From Silene noctiflora (Eukaryota > Streptophyta > Magnoliopsida > Caryophyllales > Caryophyllaceae), in the NCBI GenBank assembly GCA_009801015.1, contig VHZZ01003255.1:3246-43609 (forward strand): a stretch of 40,364 nt of DNA, read 5' to 3'. Positions 31,626 to 40,364 of this stretch are shown piece by piece. The notes beneath the pieces are model-generated. The model was not told the DNA's origin, did not search any database, and worked only from the letters and a program-made list of their open reading frames with translations. Numbering within the stretch: position 1 is the stretch's first letter; every line of letters begins with the position of its first letter. The position numbers and the translations under genes were made by a program.

Positions 31626-32555
31626 ATGATGTCTCAGTTGGCAAATTTACATGGTGTGATTGAGAGCTTATTTCCCCTCCAAAACCTCCAAAACCCTCAA
31701 AAGACATTCACCAAATCATGCAAAATTAAATGTCATGCCGAAAACTTGGAGGATTTTGAGTCGAAAATGCAGCGTCTATTGCCAAGTAACACATCAAGAA
31801 GGCCAATGTTGGGGGTTGCTTCAATTGCTCTACTCGCACAATTTGTTGGTGTCAAGACGTCTTTAGCCGAGGAGGGCAATGGCTTGTGGCGTGATGGGCT
31901 GCTTCCAGGATTACCGCCCTTTGAAAATCGTAAGTCCTGATGTTCCTCCGCTGCCAAATACTAACTGTTGCTTGTGTTTCTTTTTTGTTAATAAACTAAA
32001 CTAGCTATGGAGACGTAACTACTCTTAAACTATTCAGTATTAAAAACTCTGTGTGCTTTTGTGGCAGATATTGCCAACAAGGAGACGGGAACAAGAACAT
32101 TTCTAAAGACAGGACTGTACATAGCCAACGTCGGACTAAAAGGAAGTGAATACAGGATTAAGAAATGTGCGTTTGATCTAATGGCACTTGGGGATTTAAT
32201 AGGCAAAGATGCCTGGAATTATTTCAGAAAGTATCTCAAAATTAAGGCCACCCTTATGTTCTATGACTTTGACAAGCTCATCTCTGCTGCTGCTCCTCCT
32301 GATAAAGAGCCTCTTACTGACCTCGCCAATCGCCTCTTCGACAATTTCGAGCAGGTAAACTATATTTTAATCGCAAGTCTCTGTTTGGCTTGACAATAAT
32401 GTTTGAAATCTTTTTTTCTTTTTTTTTTCAACTGTAATGGTTTGTTTTTTTTACAGTTGCAAGATGCTGTGAAAATGAAGGATCTTCCATTGACAGAATC
32501 ATGCTACCGCGATACAGCAGTCCTCCTTCAAGAGGTGATGGATAGAATGGCATAA
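31626..32555 (+). CDS. PNSL3: Photosynthetic NDH subunit of lumenal location 3 (PsbQ-like)
   Basis: Exons 31626-31929, 32068-32354 and 32457-32555 join in phase to give 229 residues. The protein (PnsL3/PQL1, Arabidopsis At3g01440) is part of the lumenal subcomplex of chloroplast NADH dehydrogenase-like complex, needed for the NDH-photosystem I supercomplex and cyclic electron flow. Evidence: a chloroplast transit region (residues 1-55); then a twin-arginine-type lumenal signal, RRPMLGVASIALLAQFVGVK with Arg58-Arg59, ending KTSLA before EEGNGLW; then the PsbQ-like helical domain with TGTRTFLKTGLYIANVG, KKCAFDLMALGDLIGKD, FYDFDKLISAA, LTDLANRLFDNFEQ and a C-terminal LLQEVMDRMA. These blocks closely match the family, including its ends. 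Adjacent ATGs at 31626 and 31629 make the exact start ambiguous by one residue. Intact and probably functional. Confidence 0.93.
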
Positions 32556-32937
32556 TGGTCCTTGTTTAATGTAATTTTCCACTTTTATAACTGTACTAAA
32601 AATTACAGATTCAATAGAAATATGCCCAATCTTAAGCACTGAAAATCTTGAGAGAACAGGACTGAAAACGTCGGAAAACCAGGAGTTTAATGGTTTAACA
32701 TGATATAAATCCATACAACAGTGAGTAACTTGAACTAGGTTAGACATGCCAGAAAAGAGATACAAGCTCCATATTTTCATTTTCTTTACTGTTGATCACT
32801 ATACAAAATAATCCCTAACCTACATTAGAATATCAATCATTCTTCGTATCTTCTTTTCTTAGTTTTAATTCCGCTTAGTAGTGATGATTAGCATGGAAAA
32901 TACAAAAAAGCACCCCTGGAATATCAACAATGGATGA
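32556..32937. other. Convergent intergenic spacer PNSL3 / kinesin
   Basis: Only 382 bases separate the two stop codons, so both 3' UTRs and polyadenylation signals must fit here and may overlap antisense. AATAGAAAT near 32616 and ATACAAAATAA near 32801 are possible signals. The 93-codon minus frame at 32499-32780 is antisense to the PNSL3 end and is not a gene. Confidence 0.5.
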
Positions 32938-35900
32938 TTAGCCATAGCTAATCCGAGATTCAGTAGACCTTAGGTTGTTTGTCTGTCGTCGAGGAACACC
33001 TATCTCACAAGCGTTAACCCGGGCAGCAAACCGAAGTGAACAAAGAGATTCGTTCAGGGAAGAGGATTCCGGAGAGATGTTAACAAACATCAGAGTTTTG
33101 GAGTCACCACCAAGGCATGGCTATATCAACAATGAGAGCAGGTAAAATCAAAAACCAATGGATTAATTAAATTGTTTTAGAACGATTATATTAAGTCAAT
33201 AGTAAAGGAATTAGCACCAAATACATGAGAATAATAACGCATAGCTTTTCTCAGTTAAGATTGACTTCAGTGATGAAACTATTTCAACTACGACCAATAT
33301 TTTTCTAACAAATATAGACCACTTGCCAACGGCAAACTTCAACCATCTTCCAGCCACCACCAACGCTCCTGACAACCCCAAAACACACCAAATATCCCCT
33401 CAACCCAAGCCTAACACACCCCTACCGGACAACCACTCCACAATCAGAACCGGGGACTCACGGTCAACCAGTGCAGAGGAAAAAAAAAAGTTTGGTTTTC
33501 CAAAGCAGATCTTAAAGTTAGAGTAGGAACAGCGCAACTCTTACCGAATTCTCAAAAATTCTGGGAATATTGTATGATTAGTGATGTATACTTTGATAAG
33601 TTTGAGGTTTAATTGCTTGGGTTGATTATTAATGTCGACAGTGAAGAGATGATGAGAGAAAAATCACGAGCAAAAGTTAATCGAATAACTGGGTAATGTG
33701 AGCCTATGGGGAGAGGTTATAAAAGAAGGGTAAAAGTTGTTTCTGTGGCCTTTGTACCAAACACAATTGATAACATGTCAATGGGACAGAGGGAGTAGTT
33801 GTTTCTGTGGTAAATTGACTTAAACTGAAATCACATTTTACCTTGCATCTCGAAAAATTAATGGTCAAAGTTACCTTGAAAGCCAAATGGACCAATAAAA
33901 ATGAAATGGGAAGTATGCCTAATTGCCAATAGTTGGGATAGGCTGATAGTATCATAGGTTTCGTAGCATGTTACTCTGTAGTTGCGAGTTGAGATTACTT
34001 GAATCAATCATGAGCTCTCATATATCATAATCCAAATGGTCTCCGGGTGAATAAGTATCCAGTAAGATCTATGTGGACTTGGCGCCAGAAAGTAACACAT
34101 TAACCTACTTTAAATTTATGGAGTAATATAATTTTCAAACTTTAATCACCTTAACTTTGAACTTAAGCACTCGGAAATCAAAACTATTAAGGATTTTGGA
34201 TGTAGTACCTGGAGAAGATATGTCAGTTTGGAGTTTCTGAATGGTACATGATCTTCCCTCTTTGCTAGAGAGAATATGACATCACTTAGAGAGGATAAGC
34301 TTTTATTGATGGCCTGAAGATATAACCACCGTAAATTTGAGAACCTAACTAAATGAAGGGGAATAAAATATGAGATACCAAATAAACAATTTCACAAGCA
34401 TCCATATTACCTGAGTTTCCTTCAATCTGTCTCCAGTCGAACCACTTTTAGAAAGACGTTCACTTCCAGCAAGATCAATTAGGTTAAGTACACCTTGTAC
34501 ATGCTGCTCGGTGCTCTACACAGATTGAGAATGCACATATATAATAATCAGCAATTTATTCATGAGACTATCAAGTATGTTGTCTTCATTTGACTTTCAT
34601 GGTCAACCAATGTCAGGACTGATATATTCTCACAATTTATTATTGCTTCAACTTTTTTAAATGGTAAAATGAAATATTTGTTTTGATAGATTAAATGTGA
34701 CAAATTCTACATTTTTTTCTTTTAACATATACTTGAAGAAATTAATGGTCAAAGTTGATGTAGTTTGACCATCAAAGTCAACGGGACAATATAAGTGGGA
34801 TGGAAGGAGTATCAAACATTTCTAGCACGCAATCTCAAAAATTTATATACCTCATTAACACCCAATATACGTAAAGTGAAAACAAAATGACTTCGCGATG
34901 ATTGCTCATTCATTAAGGTCTTACCCACGGACCTGCAAGGAAACATAAACAACGCTGTAATTCAGAGGTATACAGCAGAAATCTGTAAAATGATACCATA
35001 CTTAAACACATTAATACTCCCAGGAAAACATAGTCATATTCACCTGCTTTGAGCAGCCTTATCCAATAAATAGGCGACCTCTTTAGAGCTATGGACATCG
35101 ACTATGGTAAGATCAGAGACGTGAGTGTTCCCGTTCGCATCATGTTTGATAGTGTATTGTTTTCCTGAAGTATTCTCCGTGAAGCTTGATTTAGTCGTAG
35201 ATAGTAAATCACGGATAGTTTCATTGTAGATTTCCAGCATTGATACCTGGAATAAATAGGCATACCATAATATTAGCATCTAAAAGTGAGAATCTTGAAC
35301 TTTCAAGACTCCTTTTTGGCTAAAATACTAAACACACAATGTTCTAAAGTATAGATCCGCCAGAAATATTCTTCTTCTTTTTTTACCTGCAGCTCGTATT
35401 TCCAACCTTGAGATTGAAGAGACTGCCTTGCTGCAAAGATTTGCTCTAATGAACGAGGAATCAATCCTTTCAACTCAGGATTTCCTGGTTTTCCCATCAT
35501 TGTAAATGTTTTGCCTGAGCCCGTTTGACCATAGGCAAAGATACACACCTGAAAGAAACTAAGCATAAATCCCAGTTGTACTAACGGAGTATATCATATG
35601 TATTGTACAAAGTCAGGAGTAGAGTAGACAGAAGCTTTTCTATAAGCTGTAGTGGAATGTAGAAAGAATACAACTGCTTTCCAAAAATGAGATTTTACCC
35701 AGAAAATGAAATGACTGTAGCTAAATGTGGATCATATAATAGGAAAACAGTAGATTAAAAAACAAAACAAATCACAAAGGGAAGTCTCATAACAAACGCA
35801 CAAAATATATTTATCATTTTCCATAATCACAGATACACATTCAAATAAATTTACCTTGTAACCATCAAGTGCACTCTGAACAAGTTGAGAGATCTCCACA

Positions 35901-38900
35901 AATACATTCTCTTGCGCAGTGTCAGGCAAGAAAACCTTATCAAACAAGAAGGGGTGCCTTTGACCTAGTTAGAAGATAAAAGCAACGTGCTCAGCTCTTA
36001 CAATTGATCTGGTAACACTTACAAATACTCCCTCCATTCCTTTTTTTTTTGCAAGCTTTGAAGAAGCAACACACTAAGTTTTTGAATTACAAATTTAAGA
36101 TCTTGCAAATTATTTGGGATAAAGGGACTATTTAATTTGATTACGAAAACATCAAGAAGATACTTTAACATCACATCATCTTACCATTTTGTAACAGATC
36201 AATGCCCCGTCCCAGGGCTTCTGTAGATGTAGGGAAAGAAATGATCTTTGTATCTGCATTCGGACCATCATCAGGTAATAAAGGACGTACTCTGCAGAAA
36301 ACACGGATATTTCCCTTCAGTTCCTGCGAACCAGATTAATTAGATGATTCGAACATTCACTCACTATTCAACTAAACCGAAAGATACAAACAAATGACGT
36401 ACCAATATGGTATTGTGCAACTTTTTACGCAGTATCTCTCCCTCTTTAAGTTTTGATTCTGCATCTGACAAACGAGTCTGCAGATCACAAATGATGTTGT
36501 TCTGCTCTGCAAATTGCTTTCGTGTCTCAGTTGCTGACACATCACTTATCTGAAGGCAAAAACGAAAAATTATGTAACAAAAAATCAATATTTGGTAGTC
36601 CAAAGTTGAAACAATGGAAAATCTGTTCACAGATCATAAGTTCGTCAATGTTTGTATCTTCTGATCCCTCTTATATTGGCAAAATAAGAGAATCAAACTT
36701 CTGTAAAGTGTAACCCTAACTGTTTGTATAAGGATATGTATGAATCTATGATAGAATACATTCAATGCTTGTGAAAGCTAAGGAGTTTATCCATTGCATT
36801 AAGTATTACTCCCTCCATTCAAGACCAAATACAACATTCCTTTTTTTACACTATTCATAAACGAATATAATCTTTCGATTCCTTGCAATATGTAAGACAA
36901 AATATGGTCATGTGGGATCTTATTTGATTCACTTATAAAAGTACAATAGGAATATTAAATTTTTAAATTTTTTTATAATATAGAATTAAAGATATTTACG
37001 TTATAATTTGTGTCTCGGCAAGTGTGTAAAGGAAAATGTTGTATTTGGTCTTGAATGGAGGGAGTACTAGATAATGAACAGACAGAGATTCACCAAGGAA
37101 TGCCCATACCTGCAATTTCTTCTGTGCAGCTGCTAACTGATCTTGTAAGGTCCTAACTAGTTCATTCTGTGTCGAATACTTAACCTGCTTCGAAAATATC
37201 AAATCAAGTGTGTGAGAGCATAATAAAGACGATACATCTCAGGAAATTGACAAAAGAATTAAAGTGATCAACCTCCAGTTCGTTTGATTTCATTGTAAGG
37301 CAATCCACCTCAGAGAGAGATCTGCCAGTAAAGTCTTTGTACTTGGCAATTTCATTCGTCAGAGACTGTACGTGCGATAATTGACGGTCACGGTCATCTC
37401 GAGCCTGTTGTAGCTCTGTCCTGAGACAACCCACCTCGTTGATTAAAGCCTCCTTTTGTTTGACAGCTTCTTCTTGAGATGCCTGAAAATGTGATCAAGT
37501 TCATATAGAGCCTCAGAAGAAAGGACAGGCCAAAATTTGAAAAAAAAAACGATTTACAAATTATGATTTAGAGTGTGCAAAGTCTTGCTAATTGTTTGTG
37601 ATTGTTCCCTGATTCCAACTAAACAACCTCAAATGAAAAACATATACTCTTGTTCAGAACTTATACAAAAGGATAGTGTAATGCATAAGATCATACTGCC
37701 ACAACCCCAGAAAACCCAGATATGAGCACAGCATAAAATCAGTGTAATATATGGTCTCACAAGAGCCTAATTGCCATTTTATGTTCGTGTATGCACAACA
37801 TCATAAGAAACCAATATTTCGGCATTTTTTGGTATGTTCCCATTGAGAAGAATGCAAACATGCTAGTAGGTCAAAACTCGAATATAGAAACAAAACAATA
37901 TATGTTATTATGTTATCTATTTCTGTAGATGCAAATCCAGTGGCAAAGTGCACATTTACTCACCCTGGTAGAAGTTAACTGATCCAGCACGGAATTATGC
38001 TGTCCCCTCATGATGCTGAGGTTGTCAACTATAGAAGCCTTTTCTGCTTCAACACGTTTCAAGGTCTCATTGGCTGTACCAAGTTCAGTTTGAAGTTTGC
38101 TGTTGTATTGCTGCAAGCTAGCGTTATACTCCTGCAATCTTTTGTACATGTCATTGAGTGAATCTATCTGCAGCACAAACACACACACAAATCAGGGCTC
38201 AAAAGGCAATTATCTTGTATCAGCATACCCAAGCATTGGCACCAAGGTACTAAATCAGGCCATGATGCCACATCGGAGAGAGTTATCAAGCTTTTGAAGG
38301 TTACTGTGACTGTATTTTCAGGTGGTATTGGCCGCATTTATGGCGCAATGACTGATAACAAGTTGTGATGGCTGAATCTGGGATCTAAGCTCTAAACAAG
38401 AATTAATACCAGGATGGGTAAATGAAATTCACGCTTTCTCTACCTTTTGATCAGAATGTTGTTGCTCTTGCTGAGCTTTTCTGAGATCATCGGACAGAGA
38501 AGCTTGCAACTTTTCAGCGGCTATCCTAGCCTCTTTCTCTCTTGACATTTCGTCCAAAACGTCCTAATTATGATGATTAAATAAGTTCATTTCACATATA
38601 TAAACTTTATTGATTGAAAAAACGCCAACCTACTTCCATTTTACAAGAATCAAAGGGCATACCAACTTATCTGATTCTTCTTTCGCACATTTCTCTTGCA
38701 ACAAGGTATAGCTATTTCTCAACTCTATGATAATTGCATTTAATTCTTCTTCCTTATTTTGCATCATCACCTCTAAAATATATTAAATAAATATCAGAAC
38801 ATTTATAGACGTAGACCCTCGACTTTCTACAAAATCCCAACTAACTAAATGAATGAAGAAATAGAAACAATTTGACATACCAATGTTGGAACACTTTTTC

Positions 38901-39408
38901 TCCGCTGCTTCTAGTAACTCCCGGAGATTTTCTTGTTCCAAAATATACCCTCCTTCAACCTCTTGGAACCATTTAATACACAGCCTTAGCCTTTTAATAT
39001 AATCCATCATCTGGTCACATCTTTCCTGAAGTATTCCAATTCCACCAAACACCAAAAAAATGCTCATAAACCCAAATATGCGGAAAAACATCACAAATAA
39101 CCACATACAAGTATATAAGTACTAACCGGAGCATAAACAGGAAATAAATTTTTAAAGACGAAAAAAAAAAACAGAATTCCAGTAGCATTCTAATATTTTA
39201 CCTTATAGTTGAACTTGTTCTTGGTCCTCATCCTCTCATTCACCAAGCCATCGACATCCTCTCTTGTGAAATCGAGGCCACCAACATCGGAGCCCGAATT
39301 GCTGGCAGGAGCACTTGGCGGAGCACTGGCGGGAAATGATTCCCGGCGGGCATTGGTGGTGGATAAACCTTGTCGGGGACGAAGCACATTTGATCTTGGT
39401 CCTACCAT
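32938..39408 (-). CDS. KIN-14 (KATB/KATC-like): Kinesin KIN-14, C-terminal motor (KATB/KATC type)
   Basis: Exons on the minus strand: 39408-39202, 39025-38881, 38772-38663, 38563-38444, 38167-37964, 37482-37273, 37184-37110, 36549-36403, 36323-36185, 35964-35855, 35548-35387, 35246-35044, 34932-34851, 34515-34411, 34313-34209, 33120-32938. Phases close to 768 residues, close to Arabidopsis KATB/KATC (about 750). N-terminal tail, then coiled coil (about 70-400). Neck [14 protein letters not shown] at 407-420, and motor with P-loop GQTGSGKT (496-503), switch I NEQSSRSH (619-626) and switch II DLAGSE (652-657). It ends just after ARVNACEIG with a short tail. KIN-14 motors move toward microtubule minus ends and act in spindle, phragmoplast and cortical arrays. 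All catalytic motifs are intact. I chose the ATG at 39408 ([14 protein letters not shown]) because relatives start MVG; an in-frame ATG at 39471 would add 21 residues. Confidence 0.93.
33121..34208 (-). other. Last intron of the kinesin gene
   Basis: 1,088 bases. Contains a C-rich patch at 33323-33480 and a short direct repeat of AGTTGTTTCTGTGG (33733 and 33796). The second follows a GGGACAGAGGGAGTAG sequence that looks like a Stowaway end, with a related TGGTCAAAGTTAC stretch at 33863. No complete element could be delimited. Confidence 0.4.
34579..34811. mobile_element. Partial Stowaway-like MITE in kinesin intron
   Basis: The right end, read on the minus strand, is TACTCCTTCCATCCCACTTA followed by TTGTCCCGTTGACTTTGATGG. 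The left end has the inverted partner TTTGACTTTCATGGTCAA but lacks the terminal CTCC. A related fragment, TTTGACTTTGGTGGTCAACC, lies at 26265-26284 in the bHLH gene. Confidence 0.5.
36028..36128. mobile_element. Short Stowaway-like MITE in kinesin intron 9
   Basis: CTCCCTCCATTCC follows a TA at 36026-36027. The degraded inverted end GGGATAAAGGGAC precedes a TA at 36129-36130. It is 101 bp and sits 57 bases from exon 9. Confidence 0.5.
36809..37064. mobile_element. Stowaway-like MITE in kinesin intron 7
   Basis: CTCCCTCCATTCAAGACCAA at the left is exactly inverted at the right as TTGGTCTTGAATGGAGGGAG, flanked by TA on both sides (36807-36808, 37065-37066). It is 256 bp and non-coding. The near-perfect termini imply fairly recent movement. 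It lies 46 bases from exon 7, read on the minus strand. Confidence 0.9.
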
Positions 39409-40364
39409 TTTCCCTTTACTTTGCTCTCTAGTTTCAACACTATTGAACTTTTTCTTAAACGTCGTCACCATCTACAACTTATACAATTTCTCTATACACC
39501 CACCACCAACTCCAACCTATTAAAAAAATATAAACACTATTATGGTTCACCTCAATCAGACGTGACAATCAGAATGCAACCCATGATTATTATTATTATA
39601 CCAAAAGATTGAAAGTTTCAATCTTTAGCCTTAAAATTACACCAAATAAATTCAAAAAAGAAACATAGGCATTGTTTGAAACCCTCAACCCAGTTGACAT
39701 TGACAATTTCAAGTTGTAATCCCAAACAAATGCAGCAAATATAGACAGATCAGTAAATAACTCCTTTTAATTCTTTGTGAGCGGTATTTTAATCAAAGGT
39801 AAACAAACGATTGAGACGTGGTGAGTAACATAAATTACTACAAGTTAAATTAGGGTATTTAACACTGACAGTATCTAGTATGCAGTATTATAATTTATAC
39901 CAGTATGGTAACAAAATTAACGATAAACATTTGCAAATGAATATAACTAACCCACATTAGACATTAAGATTATATACGAATTTTTTGCTTAAATGGGGTT
40001 GAAACTCAAACTATTTAACAAAATAAGGCGGGTTTCAAACTATTTACCAAAAATGGGTCCACGTCAGTTTTTCCGGATTTTTTTTTTTTTTTTTTGAAAT
40101 TTAAAACTAGTCGCTGTCCCAGTTATTTGTCCCAAATTGCATAGCACAGACAGAAGATCTAAAAAAATAAGTCTTACCTTTTCGCAGTACAGGACAACGA
40201 GAAGTTGCTTGTTCCTATGATACTTGACAAGCTACTTTCGTCATCTCCGTTCTCGTAGGTTCGACCACTAAATAACAAAATACGACCACCATCCTCTTCG
40301 TCTCACTTCCCTTATCATATATACACCTTTGTTTGAGTTATTAGGTCCTTGATTTACGCAAAAA
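39409..40364 (-). promoter_or_regulatory. Upstream region of the kinesin gene
   Basis: 956 bases upstream of the chosen start. I see no coding frame. There is a 19-T run at 40078-40096, next to two similar phrases (TTGAAACTCAAACTATTTAA near 40000 and TTTCAAACTATTTACC near 40033) that make an imperfect local repeat of period about 33. No promoter element can be assigned with confidence. Confidence 0.4.

Noticed and set aside
39409-39471. Longer kinesin N-terminus from the ATG at 39471
   Set aside because: Relatives begin at MVG.., matching the ATG at 39408; the extra 21 residues have no family support, though they cannot be excluded.

Overview
This is a window of plant nuclear DNA, AT-rich and intron-rich, with scattered single-base Ns typical of a draft assembly. 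The proteins are of eudicot type. I cannot name the species; a Caryophyllales-like genome is only a guess from the look of the repeats.

There are four protein-coding genes, each rebuilt exon by exon with phases that close: (1) a 16-exon P-class pentatricopeptide-repeat (PPR) gene, + strand, 5612-24527, like Arabidopsis At4g04790, swollen to 19 kb by transposons in its introns; (2) a bHLH subgroup IVc transcription factor (ILR3/bHLH115-like), - strand, 29003-25909, carrying two copies of its helix-loop-helix exon; (3) PNSL3 (PsbQ-like subunit of the chloroplast NDH complex), + strand, 31626-32555; (4) a C-terminal-motor kinesin of the KIN-14 family (KATB/KATC type), - strand, 39408-32938. Genes 1 and 2 converge, as do 3 and 4. 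An F-box-associated gene fragment (29313-31026) is a pseudogene split by a Helitron-like element.

Layout: 1-4.7 kb is nested LTR retrotransposon debris (an Athila-like ORF1 fragment, a primer-binding site, and a solo LTR with 5-bp target duplications inside another LTR of the same family). 5.0-5.3 kb is a GACCCGACCC array. 5.6-24.5 kb is the PPR gene, whose introns hold two RTE-type LINE remnants, a 2.3-kb Helitron-like element, Stowaway-like and other MITEs and several tandem duplications. 25.1-25.3 kb is an RNase H fragment. 25.9-29.0 kb is the bHLH gene. 29.3-31.0 kb is the F-box pseudogene plus a second, 1.27-kb Helitron of the same family. 31.6-39.4 kb holds PNSL3 and the kinesin, and the last 0.95 kb is upstream sequence of the kinesin.

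The genes do not form a pathway: organelle RNA processing (PPR), iron and stress transcription control (bHLH), cyclic electron flow (PNSL3) and microtubule motility (KIN-14) are separate functions. The most interesting signal is the tandemly duplicated 163-nt HLH exon of the bHLH gene. Both copies are open, have usable splice sites and fit the same phase, but including both would give an early stop. That is the arithmetic of mutually exclusive exons, although an N at the duplication junction leaves an assembly artefact possible.
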